Shown here piece after piece: positions 14,414 to 23,019 of a stretch of DNA of 29,092 bases. The notes under the pieces are model-generated. The model ran no database searches and was not told where the DNA came from. It was given only the letters and a program-made list of their open reading frames with translations. Both the position numbers and the translations under genes were made by a program. Position 1 is the first letter of the stretch, and each line of letters starts with the position of its first letter. This DNA is from Methanobacteriota archaeon (GTDB lineage: Archaea; Halobacteriota; Methanomicrobia; Methanomicrobiales; Methanocorpusculaceae), in contig JAEWXF010000022.1 in the NCBI GenBank assembly GCA_023396065.1, positions 1 through 29,092 of the forward strand. Reading direction: 5' to 3'.

Positions 14414-15073
14414 CTACTCCTCTTTTTTCACGTGCCGGTATCCGTCGCAGGGACCGATTATCAGATGGTCAAGTACCTGAATGCCGAGAAGGTTCCCCGC
14501 TTCAGCCATGCGTTCGGTGATGAGAATATCCCGGGCACTCGGCGTTAAGTTGCCGGACGGATGATTGTGAACGAGAATGACCGCCGCCGCACGGTCGGTA
14601 ACGGCATCGGCGAAAACTTCGCGGGGATGCAGCTGGCTTTCATTGACCAGTCCGCGGGTAATCAGCCGGACATTGAGTACTTCGTGAGCACCGCTTAAGG
14701 TAACCGCCACCACATTTTCCTGACGGTCATACCGGTACTGGGTTACAAACGGCAGGACATCCTCTGCGGTTCTGACGACGGCATGCCGCTGATCAGGCGG
14801 CGGAAACCGGCGGGCAAGCTCCAGACCGGCAAGAATCTGACAGGCTTTTGCCGGACCCATTCCGGAGACTTCGCAGAGTTCCTGTACGGAAACTTCGTAG
14901 GTCTTCTGCAGGAGAATCTGGCTGACGGATTTCCCGATTGCGAGGGCATCCGAACCTGCCGTACCGCGACCGATGATGGCAGCAATCAGCTCCGGAAGTG
15001 TCAGGGACCGTGGACCCGTAGCAATTAATTTTTCCCGGGGACGATCGATCTCTGCGGTGTCCTTGAGCTTCAT
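14414..15073 (-). CDS. radC: RadC/UPF0758 family protein
   Basis: The protein (219 aa from ATG 15073) has the N-terminal helix-hairpin-helix region (VSGMGPAKACQILAGLELARR, residues ~69-88), and a C-terminal JAMM-type metal site HNHPSGNLTPSARD (~170-183) followed by LLGIQVLDHLIIG. The His residues and Asp fit the metallo-isopeptidase-like fold. RadC's original role in DNA repair is disputed, so function here is unclear. The start at 15073 was preferred to 15163 because the extension is poor in family-like sequence. It faces the cis-prenyltransferase-like gene tail to tail. Confidence 0.9.
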   Translation of the reverse strand: MKLKDTAEIDRPREKLIATGPRSLTLPELIAAIIGRGTAGSDALAIGKSVSQILLQKTYEVSVQELCEVSGMGPAKACQILAGLELARRFPPPDQRHAVVRTAEDVLPFVTQYRYDRQENVVAVTLSGAHEVLNVRLITRGLVNESQLHPREVFADAVTDRAAAVILVHNHPSGNLTPSARDILITERMAEAGNLLGIQVLDHLIIGPCDGYRHVKKEE

Positions 15074-15252
15074 AAACACTATTCTTTCTTGACATGAGAG
15101 ATTATCAAAGTATTCCAACGATGATATCCGGACGAGAGTAAATGCGGGGGAAATGCAGATCATCCTGCAAAATATGGAACGAGCATCGGTAAAAAACAGA
15201 GAAATACAGAGGAAATCCGGGAAAATAGCGGCAGAAACATCCTCATTGCAAA

Positions 15253-15260
15253 CCTTTATG
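15253..15260 (+). promoter_or_regulatory. Probable TATA box of rubrerythrin
   Basis: CCTTTATG, centred about 29 bp upstream of ATG 15286, is a weak match; the mRNA would have at most a few leader bases and no Shine-Dalgarno is visible. Confidence 0.35.
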
Positions 15261-15285
15261 CGTGGGGTTCTGCATAATAATAAGT

Positions 15286-15786
15286 ATGGATACTAAGACA
15301 TGCATTGCCGAAGCTTTTGCCGGCGAGTCCCAGGCAAACCGTAAGTACAAATCCTTCTCGGAAGCTGCAGCAGACGAGGGATATGACCATGTTGCAAAGC
15401 TGTTCCGTGCAACTTCCGCAGCAGAGGAGATTCACGCACGCCGTCTTCTCCGTGTCGGAGGCTACATTGGTACAACCGTTGCAAATCTGGAGGCAGGACG
15501 AGCAGGCGAGCTGCACGAGACGAATGAGATGTACCCCTCGTTCATCAAGGTCGCCGAGGCGGAAGGCCGTCAGGATGCTCTCATTACCTTTGAGCATGCA
15601 ATGAAGGCAGAGGCAGTTCACGCAGAGCTGTACAAGCAGGCACTGGATGCAGTCAAAGCAGGCAGAGACTTTGAGGTCAAGACTGTCTACCTCTGTCCGG
15701 TCTGTGGAAACATTGAGATCAACAAGACCTCTGACCGCTGCCCGATCTGCGGTGTTCCGGGCGCATCCTTTAAGATCGTTGAGTAA
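15286..15786 (+). CDS. Rubrerythrin (peroxide-reducing diiron protein)
   Basis: Rubrerythrin reduces hydrogen peroxide in anaerobes. The 166-aa form has a ferritin-like helical domain with the diiron ligands in FAGESQANRKY (Glu, ~residue 11), SAAEEIHARR and FEHAMKAEAVHAEL. It ends with a rubredoxin-like domain holding CPVCG and CPICG, about 17 residues apart, for iron. The ATG at 15286 is preferred over 15262 because DTKTCIAEAF is the family N-terminus. A 6-bp perfect stem (GTGGGA/TCCCAC, 15793-15808) follows the stop and probably ends the transcript. Confidence 0.95.
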   Translation: MDTKTCIAEAFAGESQANRKYKSFSEAAADEGYDHVAKLFRATSAAEEIHARRLLRVGGYIGTTVANLEAGRAGELHETNEMYPSFIKVAEAEGRQDALITFEHAMKAEAVHAELYKQALDAVKAGRDFEVKTVYLCPVCGNIEINKTSDRCPICGVPGASFKIVE

Positions 15787-15792
15787 ATATGG

Positions 15793-15808
15793 GTGGGAAA
15801 TATCCCAC
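15793..15808 (+). terminator. Stem-loop after rubrerythrin
   Basis: GTGGGA and TCCCAC form a perfect 6-bp stem with a 4-nt loop, starting 7 bp after the rubrerythrin stop. It has no strong U tract directly after it. Confidence 0.4.
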
Positions 15809-15811
15809 TAC

Positions 15812-15819
15812 ACTTTATC
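15812..15819 (+). promoter_or_regulatory. TATA box of the AI-2E-family gene
   Basis: CTTTATCT is centred 28 bp before ATG 15844, which fits a leaderless mRNA. GACGTCTG is repeated as a direct pair, once at 15829-15836 and once just after the ATG (15847-15854). Confidence 0.45.
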
Positions 15820-15843
15820 TGTTTTCAAGACGTCTGAGTATAT

Positions 15844-16872
15844 ATGGACGTCTGCCGGACGGTGCGTGACAATTTCAGTATAGTTGTCGTTTGTGCGGTA
15901 TTTCTGCTGATACTGATTCTTGCCCGGGATTATCTGTTTATTGGAATATTTGCCCTGTCGCTTGCGGTGGTAATGCTTCCGCTGCATCGGAAGATGCGGC
16001 GAAAAATCCCGGAGTGGGTGTCAGCCGGCATTCTGACGACCGTACTTACCGGAGCGATTCTTGCCGCATGCGTCGCGATTGTGGTTGTTCTGTTCTCGGA
16101 CATGGATTATCTGATTGAGATGCTCCGGACGATCTTTTCTGTAGTTACCGAGGCCCTGAATCCTGCAACAGCCGGCCCGCAGGCAAACAATCTGGTAACG
16201 TATGTGTCGGATCTGCTGGCGACGCTGTTTCCGAAACTGATTGTCAGTGCTGCAGGGCTTGTTCCGCAGATTCTGATTGATATGGTGATCTTTTACGCTC
16301 TGCTGTATCTGTGTATTATCTTCGGGGACAGAGTCTGGGCGGATATCTGGGCGGTTCTGCCGGAGAATGCGAAGCCGAACATCGGCCTGATGGCGGAGAA
16401 GACGCGGGACATTTTGTATTCCCTGTATATTGTGCATGTGTTTATCGCGGTTCTGACGTTTTTTTTGGCGTACGGATTTTTTATGCTGCTCGGTTACGGC
16501 CACGTGCCGTTTTATGCGATGCTGTGTGCGGTGTTTGCACTGATTCCGTTCCTTGGACCGGTTATGGTTCTGATCTTTGTAGGGGTGTATGCGGTATGTC
16601 TCGGAGACTGGCGGGGCGTGATTCTGATCTGTACGGTGGGTTATTTCCTGCTGTGTGTGGTGACGGATATGATTCTGCGGCCCAAACTGACCGGCCGGAA
16701 GGTGCAGATACGGCCAATGCTGATGTTCCTCGGATTTTTCGGCGGGGCAATGATCATGGGCCTTCTCGGATTTGTTCTGGGACCGGTACTGCTGGTGCTG
16801 GCAATCACGGGATATGAGATATTTTTCCGCGAGGCGGGAAAAAAAGGATCTCCTGAGGGAGACACGGAATAG
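15844..16872 (+). CDS. AI-2E/PerM-family membrane transporter
   Basis: The 342-aa protein belongs to the AI-2E transporter superfamily of uncertain substrate (putative permease or Na+/H+ antiporter-like). Hydrophobic segments run at residues ~15-50 (two helices), 62-88, ~145-165, and several from ~205 to 325. The family-typical motif HVPFYAMLCAVFALIPFLGP (~residues 220-239) is present, followed by FFGGAMIMGLLGFVLGPVLLVL near the C-terminus. The soluble part between ~90 and 145 is the usual periplasmic-side domain. Its neighbours give no clue to a substrate. The downstream gene converges with an 18-bp gap. Confidence 0.85.
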   Translation: MDVCRTVRDNFSIVVVCAVFLLILILARDYLFIGIFALSLAVVMLPLHRKMRRKIPEWVSAGILTTVLTGAILAACVAIVVVLFSDMDYLIEMLRTIFSVVTEALNPATAGPQANNLVTYVSDLLATLFPKLIVSAAGLVPQILIDMVIFYALLYLCIIFGDRVWADIWAVLPENAKPNIGLMAEKTRDILYSLYIVHVFIAVLTFFLAYGFFMLLGYGHVPFYAMLCAVFALIPFLGPVMVLIFVGVYAVCLGDWRGVILICTVGYFLLCVVTDMILRPKLTGRKVQIRPMLMFLGFFGGAMIMGLLGFVLGPVLLVLAITGYEIFFREAGKKGSPEGDTE

Positions 16873-16890
16873 GATTTCTCTCTGAAAAAA

Positions 16891-18054
16891 TCAGGATTTC
16901 AGGTAGGCATACGCCGAGAGGAGGGCTTTGACCCCTTCCCCGACGGCAACCGCAACCTGTTTTCCCTCGATGGACGTTGCGTCCCCTGCGGCAAAAATAC
17001 CCGGAACATCTGTTCTGCAGTTTTCATCAACGATGATCTCAGCAGAGTCGTTCATCGCCACGAGGCCGGTGAAGACCGCAGTGTTCGGCCGAAGTCCGAT
17101 TCCGAGGAACAGCCCGTCGAGGGCTATGATTTCCGGATTCTCCGGACGGTCCCGCGGGGCGATGGTTATTGCAGAGAGCTGGTCCTCTCCGGTGATCTGC
17201 GTGAGAACAAAACCGGTGAGAATCTCGACATTGGATTTTTCCTCCAGCCGATGGATTAAAACGGCATCGGCCTTCAGCGGACTGCGGGAGATGAGATACA
17301 CCTCAGATGCAATGCCGCTCATCTCCAGTGCCATGTCCACTGCGGTGGCGCCGCCGCCGTAGATACCGACACGTTTCCCTGCATACAGGGGGCCGTCACA
17401 GGTGGTACAGACGGAGATACCTTTTCCAAAGAACTCAGACTCTCCCGGCACCCCGCTCAGATTCGGTGTCCGTCCCACGGCAATGATCACGGCCTTTGCC
17501 GTAAATTCCCGGCCGGACAGCGTGGTAACGAGAAATTTCTCATCCGTTTTCTGCACGCCCGTCACAACGTCCTCGAACAGAACCGCTCCGTAGGACTGTG
17601 ACTGGTCAGAGAACAGGTTCATGAGGGCTTCTCCGCTGATCTGATAAAATCCGGGATAATTTTCGACGATTTCACTGCGGGCAATCATTCCTCCGGGAGC
17701 TGCCCCGATTACCAGCGTCTCCAGTCCTTTGCGTCCGGCATACATCGCGGCGGCAAGACCGGCGGCCCCGGAACCGAGAATAATCAGTTCGTGATCACCG
17801 GAAATCTCCGCAATCGTCAGATCCAGCAGTGCGGACACGGTGTCAGGATCGTATCCGATAATCACCTGACCGTCAATGACAATGACGGGAACGGAACGCT
17901 GGCCGGTAAGATCGATCATCTCCCGCGCCGCATGTACGTCCGAGCCGACATCAATCGTTGTGTAGGAAACGGCATGCCTGTCCAGAAAGGCTTTCAGATT
18001 TTTACAATGAGGACAGGATTGGGTAGAGTATACGATTACTTCATGTTCCGGCAT
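16891..18054 (-). CDS. Glutaredoxin-thioredoxin reductase fusion
   Basis: The 387-aa protein begins with a glutaredoxin/NrdH-type domain (residues ~3-80) with active site CPHC in VYSTQSCPHCKNL, and a TVP-like SVPVIVIDGQVIIGYD. Then follows a complete thioredoxin-reductase flavoprotein. Its features are the FAD-binding GSGAAGLAAAMYAGRKG, the redox pair CTTC in VCTTCDGPLYAGK, the NADPH-type YGGGATAVDMAL and the C-terminal FAD motif GIFAAGDAT. The fusion should pass electrons from the flavin to its own glutaredoxin. ATG 18054 is preferred to 18081, because a TATA-like AATTTTTAA lies about 30 bp upstream. NADPH or F420H2 as donor cannot be decided here. Confidence 0.9.
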   Translation of the reverse strand: MPEHEVIVYSTQSCPHCKNLKAFLDRHAVSYTTIDVGSDVHAAREMIDLTGQRSVPVIVIDGQVIIGYDPDTVSALLDLTIAEISGDHELIILGSGAAGLAAAMYAGRKGLETLVIGAAPGGMIARSEIVENYPGFYQISGEALMNLFSDQSQSYGAVLFEDVVTGVQKTDEKFLVTTLSGREFTAKAVIIAVGRTPNLSGVPGESEFFGKGISVCTTCDGPLYAGKRVGIYGGGATAVDMALEMSGIASEVYLISRSPLKADAVLIHRLEEKSNVEILTGFVLTQITGEDQLSAITIAPRDRPENPEIIALDGLFLGIGLRPNTAVFTGLVAMNDSAEIIVDENCRTDVPGIFAAGDATSIEGKQVAVAVGEGVKALLSAYAYLKS

Positions 18055-18157
18055 ATATTCAACATCTGGCGGTTCCAGCATTAAAAATGTGGGATGGCGG
18101 CAGACAACAGGAACCAAGGTCTTATGTCTCCCACAAACCCATAGATATTGATACACT

Positions 18158-19168
18158 ATGCCAAGTACGATCATTGTCGGCGGCTTTTTTGGTGACGAAG
18201 GAAAAGGGAAGATCGTCGCTCACATTGCCCAACAGGATAAAGCAACTATAATCGCACGCGGCGGTGTCGGCCCGAATGCCGGACACACCGTCGAAGTCGG
18301 GGACAAAAAATACGGTGTCCGGATGGTCCCCTCCGGGTTTATCTACCCCCATGCAAAACTGATGATCGGCTCGGGAGTACTCGTCGACCCGCGGGTATTT
18401 GCCCACGAACTTGACGTCCTCGGATGTAAAGACCGTACCTTTATCGACGCCCGCTGCGGTATCATCGAAGAGGAACACATCTACAAAGACAAACACGATG
18501 AACACCTCTCCAAGACGGTCGGCTCCACCGGCTCCGGATGCGGTCCGGCAAACTCCGACCGGGTCATGCGGATATCCCGGCAGGCAAAAAATGTCCCGGA
18601 GCTTGCCCCCTATATCATCGACGTCGCCCAGCAGACCAACAACGCCATTGACGCCGGAGAATCCGTCGTTATTGAGGGAACACAGGGATTCGGTATCTCG
18701 CTCTACTATGGAAACTATCCGTTTGTAACCAGCAAAGACACCTCAGCCTCTCAGATGGCCGCAGATGTCGGTGTCGGTCCGACCAAAATTGATGATGTCG
18801 TTGTGGTCTTCAAAGCATTCCCGACGCGGGTCGGCGAGGGACCGTTCCCCACGGAACTTACCCATGACCAGTCCATATCCATGGGCATTCAGGAGTTCGG
18901 CACCGTCACCCACCGGGAACGAAGAATCGGTACGTGGGACGGAGAGATGGCACGCTACTCCGCAATGATCAACGGCTGTACGGCAATCGCCATTACCGGC
19001 GTAGACCACATCGACAGCGCGGTCTTCGGCGTCAAAGAATACAGCAAACTCACGCCGAAGGTCAAAGCATTCCTGGACCAGATTGAGTCAGATACCGGCT
19101 GCCCGGTAGGAATCATCTCAACCGGTCCTGAGCAGTCGCAGATCATTGACATCCGCTCCGAGCTCTAA
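18158..19168 (+). CDS. purA: Adenylosuccinate synthetase (archaeal short form)
   Basis: PurA makes adenylosuccinate from IMP, Asp and GTP in AMP synthesis. The 336-aa length fits archaeal PurA, which is ~100 residues shorter than bacterial ones. The N-terminal GGFFGDEGKGKIVAHIA holds the catalytic Asp and the GDEGKGK loop. Next come GGVGPNAGHTVEV with the His, STGSGCGPANSDRVMR, and the IMP-binding EGTQGFGISLYYG. The TSKDTSASQ and RRIGTWDGEMARYSAMINGCT motifs also match. It is transcribed away from the reductase fusion and ahead of the Trm112-like gene (6-bp gap), likely in one unit. Confidence 0.95.
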   Translation: MPSTIIVGGFFGDEGKGKIVAHIAQQDKATIIARGGVGPNAGHTVEVGDKKYGVRMVPSGFIYPHAKLMIGSGVLVDPRVFAHELDVLGCKDRTFIDARCGIIEEEHIYKDKHDEHLSKTVGSTGSGCGPANSDRVMRISRQAKNVPELAPYIIDVAQQTNNAIDAGESVVIEGTQGFGISLYYGNYPFVTSKDTSASQMAADVGVGPTKIDDVVVVFKAFPTRVGEGPFPTELTHDQSISMGIQEFGTVTHRERRIGTWDGEMARYSAMINGCTAIAITGVDHIDSAVFGVKEYSKLTPKVKAFLDQIESDTGCPVGIISTGPEQSQIIDIRSEL

Positions 19169-19174
19169 ATTATC

Positions 19175-19357
19175 ATGAAACGCTGGGTACTGGATATAAT
19201 CTGCTGCCCCGTCTGCAAGGGAACCTTTATGGTTACAGAGATGGAGGGTAATGATACAGAGATTACCGAAGGGCTGCTTACCTGCACCGCCTGTAAACGC
19301 GTGTACCCGATATCCTCCGGCATCCCCAATCTCCTCCCGAACAGAGAACAAAAGTAA
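19175..19357 (+). CDS. Trm112-like zinc-ribbon methyltransferase activator
   Basis: The 60-aa protein is a small zinc ribbon with CCPVCKG (residues ~10-16) and TCTACKRVYP (~37-46), plus the typical ending PISSGIPNLLP. Trm112 homologues bind and stabilise SAM-dependent methyltransferases for tRNA, rRNA and release factors. It is short but complete. It sits 6 bp after purA and 12 bp before a membrane-protein gene. Which methyltransferase it serves cannot be read from this context. Confidence 0.85.
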   Translation: MKRWVLDIICCPVCKGTFMVTEMEGNDTEITEGLLTCTACKRVYPISSGIPNLLPNREQK

Positions 19358-19369
19358 GAGGAACGCACA

Positions 19370-19909
19370 ATGGCCATCGTCGAAATTCAGCTGAACCGTC
19401 TTGGAATCAACTCTCTGGAAGTATCCACCGACTCGGTGGACGTCAGTGCCGGAACCTCCCTGCACGTGAGAATCGTCAACCACGGGTCCCCCACGCATGC
19501 AACACTCCGGTGTGAAGGGGCCGCCTACACCGACTTTACGTATGAAAACATCTACGTCGAAGGCGAGTCCGAACAGGAGATCAAAATCAAAGAGAGTGCC
19601 GGATCCGGAAGCTTCGACATGCAGGTCATTACCGGCTACGGTATGCGGCGGGAAGCGTTTACGATCAATGTCATCAAATCCTGCCCGGCCCCGGCGCCCG
19701 AACCGGTCATCTTCCCGACCGAGCCGGAACCAAAACCGAAGATGCAGATCGGAAATGCGGCGACAATCGCAGTCTTCCCTATTCTCGGTATACTGGTGCT
19801 GCTGGTCTGGCAGTTTGTGCCCCTGCCGATTGACGGAATCATCATGGCAGTGATTCTGTATCTGGTCATGCTCGCCGGAGTCGTCGTCGCATGGCGATTG
19901 GCGCAGTAA
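19370..19909 (+). CDS. Membrane-anchored protein with a beta domain (179 aa)
   Basis: I do not recognise a family name. The first ~100 residues are beta-strand rich (VEIQLNRLGINSLEVSTD, HVRIVNHGSPTHATL), like a small Ig or cupredoxin-type domain. A Pro/Glu-rich linker (CPAPAPEPVIFPTEPEPKPK) follows, then two hydrophobic helices at about 130-150 and 153-176. The topology suggests a soluble N-domain tethered to the membrane. A GAGGA ribosome binding site lies about 6 bp before the ATG. Its end overlaps the cbiB start by 19 bp, so the two are cotranscribed; the role in cobalamin or other metabolism is not shown. Confidence 0.78.
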   Translation: MAIVEIQLNRLGINSLEVSTDSVDVSAGTSLHVRIVNHGSPTHATLRCEGAAYTDFTYENIYVEGESEQEIKIKESAGSGSFDMQVITGYGMRREAFTINVIKSCPAPAPEPVIFPTEPEPKPKMQIGNAATIAVFPILGILVLLVWQFVPLPIDGIIMAVILYLVMLAGVVVAWRLAQ

Positions 19910-20808
19910 TTCTTTTTTTCGCACTGGCAACCGACCGGCTGATCGGAGACCCGCATTCCTCATATCATCCCGTTGCCCTTCTCGGACGGTTCATCGGGTT
20001 CTGGGGAAAAACACACTACTACCCAAAACGTCTGGAACGCCTTATCGGGATTCTCGGTTGGACTGCAACAACGCTGGTTTTCCTGCTGATCCCTCTGCTG
20101 CTGACCGCATTTGCGCCCTGGTACATCTACATCCCGGCCGCGGTTCTCCTGCTGAGCTTCTGCTTTGCCTGGCGGAGCCTGGAGGAACATGTCGGCGCAG
20201 TGGAGAGTGCCCTCGGAAAAGGAGAGACCGAAGGCCGCGCCGCGGTCAGGATGATGGTCAGCCGGGATGTGGACACACTTTCGCACGAACAGATCAGATC
20301 AGCCGCCTACGAATCGGCCGCGGAAAATCTGGTGGACAGTATCATTGCTCCCATCTTCTGGTTCACGGTCTTTGAACTGCTGTTCGGCGCCGGACTCGTC
20401 GGCGCAGCACTTTTCCGTGCGGCGAACACCATGGATGCCATGCTCGGCTATACCGACGACCGGATACGTATCGGCTGGTTCGCCGCACGCATGGACGATC
20501 TTCTCGCCTGGATTCCTGCCCGGATTACCGGTGGTATCCTGCTGATCCTCTTCGTTCTCCACCGCAGAGCCGCACAGGCTCTCCGGACATTCCGGGCCGA
20601 TCGGAAAAAACGCCCGGGATTCAACGGCGGAATCCCGATGAGCCTGATCGCCGGCGGCTGCGGAGTCATGTTCGACAAACCGGGAGTCTATACGATAGGG
20701 GTTCCCGAACAGACACTGGAAGCGGGAGGACGCAAAATTATCCGGATCATCCGGGAAGCAACCGTCCTGTTTTCAGGACTGGTGATGGTCGTCCTGCTGG
20801 CAATGTAA
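19891..20808 (+). CDS. cbiB: Adenosylcobinamide-phosphate synthase (CbiB/CobD)
   Basis: CbiB is a membrane enzyme that attaches aminopropanol to adenosylcobyric acid in cobamide synthesis, needed for methanogenic corrinoid enzymes. The 305-aa protein opens with TDRLIGDPHSSYHPVALLGRFIGF, the family signature. Hydrophobic segments follow at ~55-90 and ~140-160. There is a conserved SRDVDTLSHEQIRSAAYESAAENLVDSIIAP region and RAANTMDAMLGY. The N-terminus overlaps the membrane-protein gene by 19 bp. No other cobalamin gene is in the window. Confidence 0.93.
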   Translation: MAIGAVILFFALATDRLIGDPHSSYHPVALLGRFIGFWGKTHYYPKRLERLIGILGWTATTLVFLLIPLLLTAFAPWYIYIPAAVLLLSFCFAWRSLEEHVGAVESALGKGETEGRAAVRMMVSRDVDTLSHEQIRSAAYESAAENLVDSIIAPIFWFTVFELLFGAGLVGAALFRAANTMDAMLGYTDDRIRIGWFAARMDDLLAWIPARITGGILLILFVLHRRAAQALRTFRADRKKRPGFNGGIPMSLIAGGCGVMFDKPGVYTIGVPEQTLEAGGRKIIRIIREATVLFSGLVMVVLLAM

Positions 20809-20829
20809 ATGTTATTTAACAATAACATT
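20808..20829. promoter_or_regulatory. Perfect 9-bp inverted repeat over the promoter of the 135-aa gene
   Basis: AATGTTATT and AATAACATT are perfect arms around TAAC. The A/T-rich repeat includes a TATA-like TTATTTAA (20812-20819) about 30 bp before ATG 20846. It also starts right at the cbiB stop, so it could be an operator or a stem at the end of the cbiB transcript. Confidence 0.45.
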
Positions 20830-20845
20830 CTAATACAGTAATACT

Positions 20846-21253
20846 ATGGGAATGGACAAAATAGAAATCATTGCAGTCGTATTTGCGGTACTGGTGGTAT
20901 TCTGCGGCATCGGGGCAGGTATCGGCGGGCTTGTCATTGAAGAAGCCACAGGAAACCATGCACAGGCACTCGCAGAGAAGACCGGGGCCGAGCTGGTCAA
21001 GCTCACCGCTGCCGACGGAACATCAGTCCTTGCCTACCGGACGGCCGACGGCCAGTACATCAATGCCGAGTCCATGCTTGATGCATACAAAGGATACACC
21101 GAAGACATCGTACTGTACTTCACCGAAAACGATTCCATAATCGGAGAGGCCAGTGCCGGAATTACCTTCTACCATGGAACAGGACTCTGGAACTCCGGAG
21201 CAGGCAAAGCGCTGAAAGGGCTGATCTTTCCCAACAAACCCTCGCATCCCTAA
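20846..21253 (+). CDS. Membrane-anchored small protein (135 aa), first gene of the isoprenoid operon
   Basis: A single N-terminal hydrophobic helix (residues ~6-30) anchors a soluble domain of about 100 residues. The domain is rich in Asp/Glu and Ala (KTGAELVKLTAADGTSVLAYRTADGQYI, then TFYHGTGLWNSGAGKALKGLIFPNK). I cannot name a family. It may sit on the outer face of the membrane, as no further helix is visible. Its stop overlaps the next ATG by 1 bp, so it belongs to the operon. Its link to the downstream isoprenoid genes is unknown. Confidence 0.72.
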   Translation: MGMDKIEIIAVVFAVLVVFCGIGAGIGGLVIEEATGNHAQALAEKTGAELVKLTAADGTSVLAYRTADGQYINAESMLDAYKGYTEDIVLYFTENDSIIGEASAGITFYHGTGLWNSGAGKALKGLIFPNKPSHP

Positions 21254-22464
21254 TGCCGAAACAGATTAAAGACCCGGTTCACGGATACATCGAAGTTCCC
21301 TCAGCCCTTGTCCCGCTTCTGGATACTCCCGCGGTACAGCGGCTGCATCATATCCGCCAGCTGGGCTTCGCCTATCTGGTGTATCCGGGCGCAAACCATA
21401 CCAGGTTTGAACACTCGCTTGGTGCAATGCACCTTGCCTCTCTTTTATGCAGGCACCTCGGACTGCCGGAGTCAGAAACCCTGACCGTATGTGCCGCAGG
21501 ACTCCTGCATGATATCGGTCACGGCCCGTACTCCCACGCAAGCGAACGCCTGATGCAGAACTACGGGGAATACGCACACGACAACATTATACCGTTCCTG
21601 AAATGCGGGAGAATCGCAGAAATTCTGGATGAAAATGACATCTGTCCCGCAGATGTTGCTGAAATCGTGGCCGGTACGCATCCGCTGGCCCCGATCATTC
21701 ACGGTGATCTGGACGTTGACCGGATGGACTACCTCCTGCGGGACGCCCACTATACCGGAGTCCCCTACGGCATGCTGGACGCCCAGCGTCTGATTCACTC
21801 TCTCACGTTTATGCAGGGAGAACTGGTGGTCAACGACTCCGGCCTTGCGGCAGCCGAGTCACTGCTGATCGCCAGAACACTGATGGGACCGTCAGTGTAT
21901 TATCATCATGTGAGCCGAATTGCCGAAGAGATGTTCCTCGCCGCCGCAAACGCACACTTCACCGAAGTTCCGGCGGACATCAACCGGTTTATGCAGCTCG
22001 ACGACGCAGCCGCAGCAGTCCTGCTCCTCAACTCCCCGTCGGAAACGTCCCGGGAGATGATGAGCCGTATCTGGACCCGCAGGCTTTTCAAACGTGCGGT
22101 CTCCGCGGACAGAACCCTGGTGGATGCCGAACGCATCACCCGGCTGCGGCCCGAAGAGGAAAAACGGATTGCGGAAAAAATCGCAGAAACTGCGGGCGTC
22201 GCACCAGAATCGGTTATCCTTGACATCCCTCCCCTCAGGAAAGAGATGCGGATGCAGGTACAGGTCAGAAACCGGCACGATCTTGTCCCGTTTGAAGAAA
22301 TAGTACCAATGATTTCGATGATGAACGCCACCCGGCAGGGACAGTGGCGGCTGGGCGTCTATACGCCGGCAGAGCACCGTGAAGTGGTCGGTACCGCCGC
22401 CCGGGAGATACTCGGTCTGCGGCGGGCAACAAAACAACATAAACTCACAGGTATAATAGAATAA
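21253..22464 (+). CDS. HD-domain phosphohydrolase (COG1078/dGTPase-like)
   Basis: The 403-aa protein has the HD catalytic core NHTRFEHSLGAMHLA (residues ~50-64), with LLHDIGHGPYSHASE (~88-101) and HGDLDVDRMDYLLRDAHYTG (~150-170). These supply the His and Asp metal ligands of an SAMHD1/dGTPase-like hydrolase. The first residues (QIKDPVHGYIEVP) are the family's entry signature. The C-terminal ~150 residues are basic and helical. Substrates of COG1078 members vary; dNTP hydrolysis is possible but not shown. It overlaps the upstream gene by 1 bp and precedes ubiX by 3 bp. Confidence 0.9.
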   Translation: MPKQIKDPVHGYIEVPSALVPLLDTPAVQRLHHIRQLGFAYLVYPGANHTRFEHSLGAMHLASLLCRHLGLPESETLTVCAAGLLHDIGHGPYSHASERLMQNYGEYAHDNIIPFLKCGRIAEILDENDICPADVAEIVAGTHPLAPIIHGDLDVDRMDYLLRDAHYTGVPYGMLDAQRLIHSLTFMQGELVVNDSGLAAAESLLIARTLMGPSVYYHHVSRIAEEMFLAAANAHFTEVPADINRFMQLDDAAAAVLLLNSPSETSREMMSRIWTRRLFKRAVSADRTLVDAERITRLRPEEEKRIAEKIAETAGVAPESVILDIPPLRKEMRMQVQVRNRHDLVPFEEIVPMISMMNATRQGQWRLGVYTPAEHREVVGTAAREILGLRRATKQHKLTGIIE

Positions 22465-22467
22465 GCA

Positions 22468-23019
22468 ATGAAGCGGATTGTGATCGGTGTGACCGGGGCG
22501 TCAGGTACGCTGTATGCAAAACGGCTGATCGAAGGCCTGCTGACGGTCGCGGACACTGAGATATATCTCATCATCTCCGATTCCGCACAGAAGGTGGCAG
22601 CCCTCGAAGGAGTGGATCTTTCCGGATACCCGGTTCATTACGAGGAGAACGCCGACCTCGCCGCAGGGATTGCCAGCGGGTCGTTCCGGTACGATGCAAT
22701 GGTGGTGGTACCCTGCAGTATGAAAAGTCTCGCTGCCATTGCCCACGGATACGCAACAAATCTGATTTCCCGGGCGGCGGACGTCTGCCTGAAAGAACGG
22801 CGGACCCTGATCCTCGTGCCGCGGGAAACCCCGTACTCCCGGGTGCATCTGACAAATATGCTGGCGGCCCATGATGCGGGAGCAGTTATCCTGCCGGCAT
22901 CCCCGCCGCTCTACACACATCCGGCAACCATTGAAGACCTGATTGATATGGTGGTTGCCCGGATTCTGGATCACTGCGGACTTGAACATACGATCGGAAC
23001 ACGGTGGAAACAATCATGA
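22468..23019 (+). CDS. ubiX: Flavin prenyltransferase UbiX
   Basis: UbiX adds a dimethylallyl group to FMN to make prenylated FMN, the cofactor of UbiD-type decarboxylases. The 183-aa protein has the N-terminal FMN-binding VTGASGTLYAKRL (residues ~7-20), the mid-protein VVPCSMKSLAAIAHGYATNLISRAADVCLKE (~88-115) and LVPRETPYSRVHLTNM (~120-135). All are family landmarks. Its stop overlaps the UbiD-family start by 4 bp (ATGA), which couples cofactor synthesis to its user. Confidence 0.95.
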   Translation: MKRIVIGVTGASGTLYAKRLIEGLLTVADTEIYLIISDSAQKVAALEGVDLSGYPVHYEENADLAAGIASGSFRYDAMVVVPCSMKSLAAIAHGYATNLISRAADVCLKERRTLILVPRETPYSRVHLTNMLAAHDAGAVILPASPPLYTHPATIEDLIDMVVARILDHCGLEHTIGTRWKQS

